Assembly (NCBI GenBank): GCA_964343705.1
Contig: CAYFJX010000004.1
Location: forward strand, 1 to 64,000
Source of the DNA: JAUSFM01 sp964343705
Lineage (GTDB): Archaea; Nanobdellota; Nanobdellia; Woesearchaeales; UBA12501
DNA length: 64,000 nucleotides
Direction of reading: 5' to 3'
Shown here: piece by piece, positions 31,955-41,082 of the stretch
Numbering within the stretch: position 1 is the first letter of the stretch
Layout of the letters: each line of letters begins with the position of its first letter
Position numbers and translations under genes: made by a program
The notes under the pieces: generated by a model
What the model was told of the DNA's origin: nothing
Seen by the model: only the letters and a program-made list of their open reading frames with translations
Database searches by the model: none

Positions 31955-33844
31955 ATGGCAGAAGAAAAACAAACAAAAAAAGCAACAGGAAAAGCAATTG
32001 GAATAGACCTGGGAACAACCTTCTCAGCAGTAGCTGTAATGGAAGGTGGTAAAGCAACCATCATCCCAAACGCAGAAGGTGACCGCACAACACCAAGTGT
32101 TGTCCTCATAAAAGACGGCGACCGAGTAGTTGGAAAAGTAGCAAAGAACCAAGCAATTACAAACCCAGAACACACCATTCGGAGTATTAAACGACACATG
32201 GGTGAAAAAGATTTCAAACTAACTATTGATAATAACAGCTTCACTGCACAAGAAGTCTCAGCAATGACCTTGCAAAAGCTCAAGCGAGATGCTGAAGCAT
32301 ACCTTGGTCACAAAGTAAACGACGCTGTTATCACTGTCCCTGCTTACTTTAATGATGCACAACGACAAGCAACAAAAGACGCAGGAAAAGTAGCAGGATT
32401 AAACGTACTCAGAATTATTAACGAACCAACTGCAGCAAGTTTAGCATATGGTCTTGACAAAGGACAAGACCACACCATTCTTGTATTTGACTTTGGTGGT
32501 GGAACCTTTGATGTTTCTGTTCTAGAACTTGGCGACGGTGTCTTTGAAGTAAAATCTACCTCAGGTGACAACAAACTTGGTGGAGATGACATTGACGAGC
32601 TTCTTATTGACTGGCTTGCAGCAGATTTCAAAAAAGAACATGGCATTGACCTACGGTCAGACCCTGTTGCACTACAACGACTTAAAGATGCTGCTGAAAA
32701 AGCAAAAATAGAACTATCAACAGCACAAACAACAACAATCAATCTACCGTTTGTTACTGCAGACAAAGCAGGACCAAAACATCTTAACAAAGAATTAAGT
32801 AGGGCTGCGTTTGAAAAAATGCTTGACCCAATTCTTAAGAGACTTGAAGGTCCAGCAAAGCAAGCGCTTAAAGACGCAAAGCTTGACAAGGTTGACAAAG
32901 TTATTTTTGTAGGTGGTTCAACACGAATTCCTCTTGTTCAAAAAATGGTAAAAGACCTTACAGGACATGATGGTGATAAATCAGTAAATCCTGATGAGGC
33001 AGTTGCTCTAGGAGCAGCAATCCAAGCAGGAATCCTTGCAGGAGATGTAAAAGATGTTCTTTTACTTGATGTAACCCCGCTGACACTTGGAATTGAAACT
33101 CTTGGTGGCGTGTTTACTAAACTCATTGAACGAAACACCACTATTCCAACAAAGAAAAGTCAGGTGTTTAGTACTGCTGCAGACAATCAAACAGCAGTAA
33201 CCATCCATATTCTTCAAGGAGAACGAAGTATGGCAGCTGACAACAAAAGTCTAGGACGATTTGACTTGGTTGGCATACCAGCAGCACCACGAGGAATACC
33301 TCAAATTGAAGTTACCTTTGACATTGACGCAAATGGTATTGTTAATGTAGCTGCAAAAGATCTGGGAACAGGAAAAGAACAACAAATTACTGTAACAGGA
33401 TCTAGCAACTTGTCTGATGAAGACATTGAAAAAATGAAAAAAGATGCTGAAGCACACGCAGAAGAAGACGAGAAAAAGCGAAAAGATGTTGAAGCAGTTA
33501 ATCAAGCAGAAGCTCTTGTGCACAGTTCTGAAAAAACCATGAAAGAAATGGAAGGTAAAGTTGACGAAGCAAAAATCAAGCCTCTCAAAGAAAAAATTGA
33601 TGAGCTTAAAGCATTGCTTGAAGTCAAAGAACGAGATGTTGAAGCAATCAGCGCAAAGCTTGAAGAAACCAACAAGCTTATGCAAGAAGCAGCAACAGAA
33701 CTTTACCAAAAAGCAGCACAACAACAGCAAGCAGAGCAAGCAAAAGCAGGCGCTGCTGGCGATGACAAAAAGTCTGGAAAGGGTAAGGATGAAGAAGTTG
33801 TCGATGCTGAATACAAGGTAGAAGACGAAGAGAAAAAGGAATAA
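31955..33844 (+). CDS. dnaK: molecular chaperone DnaK (Hsp70)
   Basis: A full-length Hsp70 of 629 aa. The ATPase domain starts GIDLGTTFSAVAVMEGG (residues 15-31) and contains DFGGGTFDVSVL near 184 and VGGSTRIP near 326. The linker VLLLDVTPL and the substrate-binding domain follow. The lid ends in a Gln-rich stretch and the terminal EEVVDAEYKVEDEEKKE motif, as in bacterial DnaK. Its bacterial-type form with GrpE and DnaJ implies ancient acquisition from bacteria, known for many archaea. Confidence 0.97.
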   Translation: MAEEKQTKKATGKAIGIDLGTTFSAVAVMEGGKATIIPNAEGDRTTPSVVLIKDGDRVVGKVAKNQAITNPEHTIRSIKRHMGEKDFKLTIDNNSFTAQEVSAMTLQKLKRDAEAYLGHKVNDAVITVPAYFNDAQRQATKDAGKVAGLNVLRIINEPTAASLAYGLDKGQDHTILVFDFGGGTFDVSVLELGDGVFEVKSTSGDNKLGGDDIDELLIDWLAADFKKEHGIDLRSDPVALQRLKDAAEKAKIELSTAQTTTINLPFVTADKAGPKHLNKELSRAAFEKMLDPILKRLEGPAKQALKDAKLDKVDKVIFVGGSTRIPLVQKMVKDLTGHDGDKSVNPDEAVALGAAIQAGILAGDVKDVLLLDVTPLTLGIETLGGVFTKLIERNTTIPTKKSQVFSTAADNQTAVTIHILQGERSMAADNKSLGRFDLVGIPAAPRGIPQIEVTFDIDANGIVNVAAKDLGTGKEQQITVTGSSNLSDEDIEKMKKDAEAHAEEDEKKRKDVEAVNQAEALVHSSEKTMKEMEGKVDEAKIKPLKEKIDELKALLEVKERDVEAISAKLEETNKLMQEAATELYQKAAQQQQAEQAKAGAAGDDKKSGKGKDEEVVDAEYKVEDEEKKE

Positions 33845-33877
33845 CTCTTTTTTTCACTTTTTTATTATTTTTTTAAT

Positions 33878-35224
33878 ATGGCAACACAGTGGGAACCGCT
33901 CTGGAAACGTGAATACTCTCTTTTCTACGGGCACGCTTGTGTTATTTCTGAACCTATTGCCGTACAAAAAATTCTTAGTACAACTGCTTCTGTAAAAGCT
34001 GAGAAAAAAGGCAGGTGGGTTCAAACATTCATAGAAAAAGGCATACGGGAACCATATCTCCAAGCTGTTGCAGAAAAAATCAAAGCTAATACAGGAGATG
34101 TGGAAAAAATGATGCAAAATCTACACCGCAATGGTGAAGCATTTGTGCGCTTTACAAAAGAACTTCCCTCTCTAACAGAAAAGTCAAACCAAGAACTAAT
34201 AGAACTATTCTATAAATTCTATGACGCGTACATGGTGTATTGCCTTGACCTGTGGATTAGTTATGACTATGTAGAAGCTGCTTCACAATTATTTGAGGAG
34301 CTTGCAAAAGAATTGGATCCAGAAGATCCTACAAGAGTGCTAACTGTATTCTCAGAGCCAACTGAAAAAGCAGCTGTTCTCACCATTGCAGATTATTTTA
34401 AAAAACATCAAGACCGGGAAAAGCGGATACAGTTTATCAATGAACAGTATCCTTGGCTTGGCAGTATTGACCCGTTTGCACCACCCATAACACAACAACA
34501 AGTAGAAGAATATGTTGACTCATTTACCCTGCCTCCTGTTCATGAAAAAAATAATTCTTACAACCTTACAGGCTTACAAAAACTCATTGTGAAACGTTAT
34601 CAACAAATGCTCTTTGTAAAAGACAAAAGAGATGAGTGCAGGCGTATGGCTTTTTACTATGTCAAGCCGCTTGTTGACGAGATTGCTTCTCGCCTAAAGA
34701 TCAGCATTGAAGAGCTTGGTTATTTTTTACCTCAAGATCTTGAAAAAGCTTTTGAAGACTCCACTTGGTTGGCGTCTGAGCTGGCAGAGCGAAAAAAAGG
34801 GGTGTTTATTTCCTATATTGATAACACTGAGACTATGTTAGTTGGTGACAATGCAGTTGCACAATTCTCCATAAATGATAGCATGACAAAAAAAAGTGAA
34901 GTAACTGGAAAAAAATGCTCATCAGGTATTGTTCATGGCCATGTGCAAGTTATTAAGAAAATAGCAGACCTTGAACAGTTTGAAAACGGAAAGGTACTTG
35001 TTGCAGTAACAACAGCAGCTGATTACGTCCCTGCAATGCAAAAAGCATGCGCATTTGTAACTGATGAAGGAGGTATTGCCTGCCATGCCGCAATTGTTGC
35101 ACGTGAAATGAGCAAGCCATGTGTTGTTGGCACAAAAAATGCAACAAAAATATTTAAAGATGGTGACTTTGTGGAAGTAAACGCAGACACAGGTATAGTG
35201 AGGAAGATAGATGGCAAAAAATGA
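33878..35224 (+). CDS. PEP-utilising-enzyme mobile-domain protein, paralog 1
   Basis: The C-terminal 90 residues are the swivelling phosphohistidine domain of PEP synthase/PPDK/rifampin-phosphotransferase proteins: FVTDEGGIACHAAIVAREMSKPCVVGTKNATK, cited in parts, with the phospho-accepting His in ACHAAI near residue 407. The N-terminal 330 residues are helical and lack an ATP-grasp domain or a PEP-binding TIM barrel. It therefore cannot be a complete synthase. It overlaps the next, related gene by 14 bases. A T-rich stretch separates it from dnaK. Partner and substrate unknown. Confidence 0.82.
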   Translation: MATQWEPLWKREYSLFYGHACVISEPIAVQKILSTTASVKAEKKGRWVQTFIEKGIREPYLQAVAEKIKANTGDVEKMMQNLHRNGEAFVRFTKELPSLTEKSNQELIELFYKFYDAYMVYCLDLWISYDYVEAASQLFEELAKELDPEDPTRVLTVFSEPTEKAAVLTIADYFKKHQDREKRIQFINEQYPWLGSIDPFAPPITQQQVEEYVDSFTLPPVHEKNNSYNLTGLQKLIVKRYQQMLFVKDKRDECRRMAFYYVKPLVDEIASRLKISIEELGYFLPQDLEKAFEDSTWLASELAERKKGVFISYIDNTETMLVGDNAVAQFSINDSMTKKSEVTGKKCSSGIVHGHVQVIKKIADLEQFENGKVLVAVTTAADYVPAMQKACAFVTDEGGIACHAAIVAREMSKPCVVGTKNATKIFKDGDFVEVNADTGIVRKIDGKK

Positions 35225-36674
35225 AAAAACAAGGTGGAAATGGGAATTTCAGCGGTACATGGATATTGTTAAGATCCACGGCTTTGCACCTGCATTTGCA
35301 GACATGGCTGGCAAGTGTGCATATATTAGTCGCAAAGGCAAAATTGATTTTTACTGGGATGCTGATCAAGCAGACAAACTTTCATCTGAACTCATAACAC
35401 AAGCACGCACTGAAAAAAACTTTACCAAAAAATGGACAAAAGATGCAGAAGCCAAAGCAGATAGGTGGGAAGTGTTTACACAAGAAGTTGCAAAAAAAGA
35501 TCTTACAAAACTAAGCAATGCAGAACTCAATGCTATTCTTGAAGACTTTTATGTACTTCATTTGGATTTAGGATCATTTGCAGTCTTTATCCGTATGATT
35601 ATCCATAATGCAGTAAGTGAGTTTGAAGCAATTCTCAAAGAAAAAATGGTTGATGCAAAAGACATTCCTAATGCACTCACTGTTCTTACTTCAACAACCA
35701 AAGAGAGCTTTAATGGAGAAGAAGAACAGGCATTTTTCAAACTAGCACTGGACATTCTAAAAGAAGAAGATCCAAAAAACCTCTCTGAAAAAGCACTTAA
35801 AAAAATTGAAAAACACCTGGAAAAATATTGTTGGATCCCTTGTGGGTATTATGATGAAAAAGCACATACCATTGAATACTACCTTCATCGACTACGACGT
35901 GTAGCAAAAGATACTGAAGGAGCACAACAAGCACTAGAAAAACTTATCACACTAGGCACACGGCTTGAAGAAGAACAGGATAGGCTTCTGAAACGAATTC
36001 CCCTAACCCAAGAAGAACTCAAACTGCTTGAATGCTTGCAAGAATGCGTGTACTACAAAGACTTTGTACGAGGAGCACTAAATAAAGGGTATTATCAACT
36101 CTATCCTTACTTTACTGAGCTTGGCAAACGCCTTGGCATGTCAATGCTTGAAGTCAAATTTCTCTTTCAAGAAGAACTAAAAGATGCTCTTCTTAAGGGC
36201 ACAACACATGGTGCAGCAGTCAAGAAACGAATGACCTACCACGTCCTCACCAATCAAAATGGCGAACTTGTCACACTTTACGGCAAAGAAGCTGAAGCTC
36301 TTGCCAATGAACTTGAAGCAAGCCAAAAAACAAAAGCAAAGGAACTCAAAGGCATGCCAGCAAATGCAGGCTATGCCAAAGCTCGAGCACGAATTGTCCA
36401 TGACCCCAAAGAGATTCAAAATGAAACACACGACTTTATCCTGGTTGCAAGTATGACTACGCCAGAATTTGTTGTGGCCATGCAAAAATGCCTCGCCATT
36501 GTAACTGACGAAGGAGGCATTACTTGCCACGCAGCGATTGTAGCACGAGAAATGAACAAACCATGTGTTATTGGCACTAAGACTGCAACTAAGACATTTA
36601 AACATGGTGATATCTTGGAAGTGGATGCTGACAAGGGCGTTGTACGCAAAGTCGGAGAAGTAAACAGAAAGTAA
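35211..36674 (+). CDS. PEP-utilising-enzyme mobile-domain protein, paralog 2
   Basis: The same architecture as its neighbour: helical N-terminal region (residues 1-385) and C-terminal phosphohistidine domain with IVTDEGGITCHAAIVAREM near 440 and PCVIGTKTATKTFKHGD. The two proteins also share patterns in the helical part (LSNAELNAILEDFY versus KSNQELIELFYKFY; ELGKRLGMSMLEV versus EIASRLKISIEEL), so they arose by duplication. No ATP-grasp or TIM barrel is present. It may accept phosphate from a separate enzyme. Confidence 0.82.
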   Translation: MAKNEKTRWKWEFQRYMDIVKIHGFAPAFADMAGKCAYISRKGKIDFYWDADQADKLSSELITQARTEKNFTKKWTKDAEAKADRWEVFTQEVAKKDLTKLSNAELNAILEDFYVLHLDLGSFAVFIRMIIHNAVSEFEAILKEKMVDAKDIPNALTVLTSTTKESFNGEEEQAFFKLALDILKEEDPKNLSEKALKKIEKHLEKYCWIPCGYYDEKAHTIEYYLHRLRRVAKDTEGAQQALEKLITLGTRLEEEQDRLLKRIPLTQEELKLLECLQECVYYKDFVRGALNKGYYQLYPYFTELGKRLGMSMLEVKFLFQEELKDALLKGTTHGAAVKKRMTYHVLTNQNGELVTLYGKEAEALANELEASQKTKAKELKGMPANAGYAKARARIVHDPKEIQNETHDFILVASMTTPEFVVAMQKCLAIVTDEGGITCHAAIVAREMNKPCVIGTKTATKTFKHGDILEVDADKGVVRKVGEVNRK

Positions 36675-36702
36675 TAAATACTATGACCAAAGGTAGTGAA
36701 CT

Positions 36703-37764
36703 ATGAAGGAAAGCTTACAAAAAAACATGGAGCTTATCAAAAAGCTCAGAAAAGAATGTCCTTGGGACAGAAAACAGACTATTCACAGTGTCATGCCTTG
36801 TCTTAAAGAAGAAGTACAAGAAGCACTCCAAGCTGCAAATCGTAATGATGCAGATTCCTTAAGAGAAGAATTAGGTGACATACTATGGGATGTCTTATTC
36901 ATTGCAAATCTCGCTGAAGAACGAGGCCTTTTCACTATTAAAGAGATTCTAGATAATCAACACCAAAAAATGGTTGACCGTCACCCTCATGTTTTTGATG
37001 AAAATCAAAAGGGAAAAGACCTTGCAGAGGTTGAAGCAGAATGGGAAGACCTCAAGAAAAAACAGCGAAGTGAAACAAAATTAACAAAACCTCGTTTTAT
37101 TGATCAGGATCACCACAAAGAAAAGAAAGTAGTCATCTTTGACTGGGATGGTGTGATTGTTGACTCAGTTAAACTAACACTTGACACCTACAAACTTATT
37201 GAAAAAGAATTTGGCGTCACTTTTATTGATGACTGGGACAATCCAAGATCCTCACTTTTTACAGACTGGAAAACCCACTATGTTGAAAAAGGTCTTGGTC
37301 ATGATGAAATAAAACGCTCAGAAGAGATCTTTCTTGAAAATTCAAAGAAAAATTCAAAGATGGTGAAAGTGTTTACAATTCTTAGGGAAGTTATTCCTAA
37401 GCTTGCATCACAATTTCGTCTTGCTATTGTATCAAACAATTATAGAAATATTATCACAAAAAAACTCAAGAAAGAAGGTTTGCTTGAGTACTTTGAATAT
37501 GTACTTGGTCATGAAGATGCACGTGCAATTAAACCAGACCCGTCAGCAATACTCACTTGCATGGAAGTGATGTGCATACAGCCAGAAGATGTTATCTATG
37601 TAGGTGACATGGATGGTGATGTCATTGCAGGTAAGCGAGCAGGAGTTACAACACTTGCAGTTACCTATGGGTATCACTCACCAGAACAACTAAAGGCTAC
37701 AGAGCCACACAAGACAATCGACACCCCAGAAAAAATGCTGGAAGCAATTCAGGAGTTACACTAA
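36703..37764 (+). CDS. MazG pyrophosphatase - HAD phosphatase fusion
   Basis: Residues 1-120 are a MazG-type NTP pyrophosphohydrolase: CPWDRKQTIHSV, LKEEVQEALQAA with the EExxE metal site, and LREELGDILWDVLF. Residues 145-353 are a HAD phosphatase: VVIFDWDGVIVDS (motif I), IVSNNYRN (II), IKPDPSAI (III) and VGDMDGDVIAGKRAG (IV). Coupling these could turn an NTP into a nucleoside by successive reactions, which is inference. It sits directly before dnaJ with 1 base between the genes. Confidence 0.9.
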   Translation: MKESLQKNMELIKKLRKECPWDRKQTIHSVMPCLKEEVQEALQAANRNDADSLREELGDILWDVLFIANLAEERGLFTIKEILDNQHQKMVDRHPHVFDENQKGKDLAEVEAEWEDLKKKQRSETKLTKPRFIDQDHHKEKKVVIFDWDGVIVDSVKLTLDTYKLIEKEFGVTFIDDWDNPRSSLFTDWKTHYVEKGLGHDEIKRSEEIFLENSKKNSKMVKVFTILREVIPKLASQFRLAIVSNNYRNIITKKLKKEGLLEYFEYVLGHEDARAIKPDPSAILTCMEVMCIQPEDVIYVGDMDGDVIAGKRAGVTTLAVTYGYHSPEQLKATEPHKTIDTPEKMLEAIQELH

Positions 37765-37765
37765 C

Positions 37766-38881
37766 ATGGGAAAAGACTACTATAAAATTCTGGGCGTTGA
37801 AAAAAGCGCAACAAAAGAACAAATTAAAAAAGCGTACAAAAAGCTCGCTAAAAAATACCATCCAGACCTCAATAAAGATGCTGACGCAGAAAAAAAGTTT
37901 AAAGAAATCAACGAGGCAGCTGCGGTTCTTGGCGACGACGAAAAAAGACAACGTTTTGACCAGTTTGGAACAGCAGACTTCACAGGTCATGGCGGCCAAG
38001 GCTTTGACTTTTCAGACTTTGCACGCGGTGGCAATTTCAGTTTTGACTTTGGGGATATTTTTGACCAGTTCTTTGGTGGGCGTTCAGGAAGGCGACGAGG
38101 ACCAAGTCGAGGTCCAGACCTCATATACCCACTTGAAATAACCCTTGATGAAGTTGCATTTGGGGGAGAAAAAGAAATTTTAGTACCTCGAAAAGAAACC
38201 TGCACTAAGTGTAAAGGTTCAGGGGCAAAATCAAAAAGTGATATTGAAACCTGCGAAGCATGTCACGGACGAGGCACTGCAACACAAACACGACGAACAC
38301 CCTTTGGCTTGTTTCAAACAACAGGATCATGCCGTGATTGTGGTGGGCAAGGTAAGATCATAAAAGAGTACTGTGAAACTTGTGATGGTGAAGGACTTCT
38401 TAAAAAGAATAGGAAGATAAAAGTTGACATTCCAAAAGGTGTTGCAACAGGCAACAAGCTTCGTATTGCTGGAGAAGGTGAAGCAGGGGTACAAGGTGGT
38501 CCACGAGGCGACTTGTACGTTGCCATACATGTGCTTGAGCATGACTTGTTCGAGCGTCAACGTGAAGATATCTATATTGAGATTCCCATTAGTTTTGTTC
38601 AAGCGGTTTTTGGCGGTGAATCAGAAGTACCCACCCTCTATGGTAAGGTCAAAATGAAAATCCCTGCATCTACCCAAACTAACACTTTGTTTAATCTTCG
38701 GGGCAAAGGATTGCCTTCACTACAAGGATATGGTAAGGGTGATCAAAAAGTGCGTGTCATTGTGCAGACACCAAAGAAGTTGAACAAGAAACAAAAAGAG
38801 ATCCTTGAAAAGTTTGCCAAGGCAGGTGGTGATGTAATTCAAGAAAAAGGCTTTTTCTCACGACTTAAGGATAAGTTCTAA
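37766..38881 (+). CDS. dnaJ: co-chaperone DnaJ (Hsp40)
   Basis: A type I DnaJ of 371 aa. The J-domain HPD triad is in KKYHPDLNKDAD near residue 33. A Gly/Phe linker follows (FDFSDFARGGNFSFDFG), then four CxxCxGxG zinc repeats (CTKCKGSG, CEACHGRG, CRDCGGQG, CETCDGEG) and the C-terminal peptide-binding domains. It delivers substrates to DnaK and stimulates its ATPase. It is last in the operon. Its end overlaps a convergent small membrane protein gene by 17 bases. Confidence 0.97.
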   Translation: MGKDYYKILGVEKSATKEQIKKAYKKLAKKYHPDLNKDADAEKKFKEINEAAAVLGDDEKRQRFDQFGTADFTGHGGQGFDFSDFARGGNFSFDFGDIFDQFFGGRSGRRRGPSRGPDLIYPLEITLDEVAFGGEKEILVPRKETCTKCKGSGAKSKSDIETCEACHGRGTATQTRRTPFGLFQTTGSCRDCGGQGKIIKEYCETCDGEGLLKKNRKIKVDIPKGVATGNKLRIAGEGEAGVQGGPRGDLYVAIHVLEHDLFERQREDIYIEIPISFVQAVFGGESEVPTLYGKVKMKIPASTQTNTLFNLRGKGLPSLQGYGKGDQKVRVIVQTPKKLNKKQKEILEKFAKAGGDVIQEKGFFSRLKDKF

Positions 38882-39140
38882 CATTTTTTGATAAGAAATG
38901 TTTACAATCAACTTCTGTTTTTCCTTCTGAAATACACTTACAAAAAGGGATAGTTACCTGTGGTGTTGTCGGATGCCCTTCTGAACACATGCCTTTGAGT
39001 TCATGTAGCTTCTCTTGGAACACTTGACTCTCTTCAAGATCTTGCTTGAAATTGTATGCCATCACCAGGCCGCTTATAGAGAATAGTACTACAATTATCA
39101 TAATTACTCTCAAGAATGTCTCTGTTTTTATCGCTATCAC
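38865..39140 (-). CDS. small membrane-anchored protein with Cys-rich external part, 91 aa
   Basis: One N-terminal membrane helix (residues 11-30, IMIIVVLFSISGLVMAYNF) and an external region with four cysteines (MCSEGHPTTP, FCKCISEGKTEVDCKHF). No family recognised. Paired cysteines outside the membrane suggest disulfide bonds, like the Cys-repeat protein at 41083. It overlaps the 3' end of dnaJ. Confidence 0.62.
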   Translation of the reverse strand: MIAIKTETFLRVIMIIVVLFSISGLVMAYNFKQDLEESQVFQEKLHELKGMCSEGHPTTPQVTIPFCKCISEGKTEVDCKHFLSKNVRTYP

Positions 39141-39222
39141 TCTTCTTTTTTTGTTTTTGCTGTTTTTAAAGTTTATGATTGGAGGTAGGTAATTTTATAA
39201 ACTTCAACTATTTTCCTATGCT

Positions 39223-40431
39223 ATGGTGGAAAGACAATTCCTTTCAGGTCACGAAGACTTTAATCTTTCTCGGCAACTCGCTGCAAAAATCTTTAGAGAT
39301 GGTTTTATCCCTGATCTAGTGTATGGTGTGTGGAAAGGGGGTACACCTGCTGCTGTAACTGTTCATGACACGTTTAAGGCGCTTGCACGATTCCTTGGGT
39401 TTCCAGAACCACGTTACCATAATGCTGTTAAAGCAGAAGCAGATGGTACTGTTGACAGTGCCAACTTAGCCCCTCTTCTTGAACAAGTACGCGATGGTGA
39501 TAAAGTTCTTGTTGTTGGCAATGTTCACAAGAATGCAAAGACCTTGGAGGCGATTACTTCTGAAATACATGGTAAAGCAACTGATCTTGATGTTAGGTCA
39601 GCTGTACAAGTCTACCGTCCAAATGGTAGTGGGCAACCAAACTATTTTGCAATGGAAACAGGAAATCATGTTGTATTTCCTTATCAAATGGATGGTCTAA
39701 CAGATGATGAAATACGAGAACACCGACCTGAAGTAGCAGGATTTTTATTGGATGATGATCCTATCATGGTGCCCACTGGACCAGCGGGGGTACAAGAAAA
39801 GGGATTATTATTTGTCACTGATGAAATTTATCGACTTTCACGCGAACTTGCAGTAAAAGCATACCTCGATGGTGTTCGCCCAACCTTAGTTCTAGGTGTG
39901 TGGCGTGGTGGAACTCCTATTGCTATTGCAGTGTATGACATGTTTGTTGCGCTGGCTGAAAGAAAAGATTTTGCTCCTCCTCGAATGAGCAATGTTCTTC
40001 GTGCTCAATCATATGATCTTACTGGTGCTGGTGAAGGAGTTAGATTGCAAAACTTACCTCCTGTGCTTAAAGGATTGGAAAAAGGGGATGAGGTACTCAA
40101 AATTGATGATGTGTTTGAACGTGGTACAACAGATGAAGAAATACGAAGCCGAGCCAGGGGGTATTCTCTATCTACATGGGGGACAGAGCTTAAGTTCCAC
40201 GGATATGACTTAGTTGCCAAGCCAGAAAAAGTGTTAGTCAACAGAAAGCAAGATGGAACACTCTATACATGTACTGGTAACTTATGGTTTGTTTTTCCTT
40301 ATGACACTACAGACTGGGCTTTTGACAATGTTGGCACAAAAGATAGTCCACAATACAAGATGAAAGAATCAGCATTGCCTTTGATTCAAACTTACAGGCC
40401 ACACCTTGCAGAATTATTTCAGCCTAGGTAA
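39223..40431 (+). CDS. tandem phosphoribosyltransferase-fold protein
   Basis: Two PRTase-like domains occur in one chain. Each begins LSRxLAxKxxxDGxxPxLVxGVWxGGTP (residues 14-41 and 201-233). The second has the PRPP-loop-like DDVFERGTT near residue 289. The corresponding part of the first reads GNVHKNAKT, with the acidic pair lost, so only the second is likely catalytic. Similarity is to xanthine/hypoxanthine PRTases. TATA-like TTTTATAAA is centred 26 bases before the ATG. It overlaps NadM by 8 bases at the end. Confidence 0.75.
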   Translation: MVERQFLSGHEDFNLSRQLAAKIFRDGFIPDLVYGVWKGGTPAAVTVHDTFKALARFLGFPEPRYHNAVKAEADGTVDSANLAPLLEQVRDGDKVLVVGNVHKNAKTLEAITSEIHGKATDLDVRSAVQVYRPNGSGQPNYFAMETGNHVVFPYQMDGLTDDEIREHRPEVAGFLLDDDPIMVPTGPAGVQEKGLLFVTDEIYRLSRELAVKAYLDGVRPTLVLGVWRGGTPIAIAVYDMFVALAERKDFAPPRMSNVLRAQSYDLTGAGEGVRLQNLPPVLKGLEKGDEVLKIDDVFERGTTDEEIRSRARGYSLSTWGTELKFHGYDLVAKPEKVLVNRKQDGTLYTCTGNLWFVFPYDTTDWAFDNVGTKDSPQYKMKESALPLIQTYRPHLAELFQPR

Positions 40432-41041
40432 ATAATCGTTTAATTCTTTTTTCGCCTTTAATATTTTTGAGTTCTGTTGCAACAGCCCGGGGCACAAGGT
40501 GTTCCCATGGCTCTTTTTTAGCTATCCTCTCACGAATTTCTGTAGCCATGATCGGTCCAATTCGCTCATGAGTTTCAACAACATATCCTGCCTGGGTAAA
40601 CAATTCTTTAAGATGTCTATTCTCTGCAACAAACACCACATTAAAATGCGGAACAAAACTTTTTACATGGTCTGCATACTTATTATGCCACATTATGTCA
40701 GGAACAGGTGTGATGTCATATTCAGTGATACCAGCTGCTTTTAATGCAGCTTTGATCATAACAATTCGTTCATCAGCAGAAAACGGATTTTCTTTAGTGT
40801 CACTGTGTTGGGAGCTTCCCACTACTATATGTAGCTTTTTTACTTTTTTCAAAATCTCCTTGATTAAGGAGAGATGTCCGTTGTGAAACGGTTGAAACCG
40901 TCCAATGTAAAGTCCTTCCATTCTTCCATCATATAAGACTAAGCAGTTGGTACAATGAAACATTTTCTGTTCATACCCTATAAGGGGGTATCGTTTCATC
41001 TCTTTGTTGCAGAGTACACACGCAGCTAGCAGTCTAAACAC
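40424..41041 (-). CDS. nadM: nicotinamide-nucleotide adenylyltransferase with N-terminal zinc-ribbon-like extension
   Basis: NadM makes NAD from NMN and ATP. The nucleotidyl-transferase motif GRFQPFHNGHLSLI starts at about residue 46, followed by VGSSQHSDTKENPFSADERI and the C-terminal PIMATEIRERI element. The usual start would be the Met before EGLYIGRF (about 40918). The frame however extends 40 residues upstream with CVLCNKEM and HCTNC, a plausible zinc ribbon, starting at GTG 41041 behind a TATA-like CTTAAATA near 41078. The length of 205 aa versus about 170 reflects this. Confidence 0.85.
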   Translation of the reverse strand: MFRLLAACVLCNKEMKRYPLIGYEQKMFHCTNCLVLYDGRMEGLYIGRFQPFHNGHLSLIKEILKKVKKLHIVVGSSQHSDTKENPFSADERIVMIKAALKAAGITEYDITPVPDIMWHNKYADHVKSFVPHFNVVFVAENRHLKELFTQAGYVVETHERIGPIMATEIRERIAKKEPWEHLVPRAVATELKNIKGEKRIKRLFT

Positions 41042-41082
41042 CTTTTTTTAGTTATTTGCTCGAAGAAGATAAGAAAGAATAT

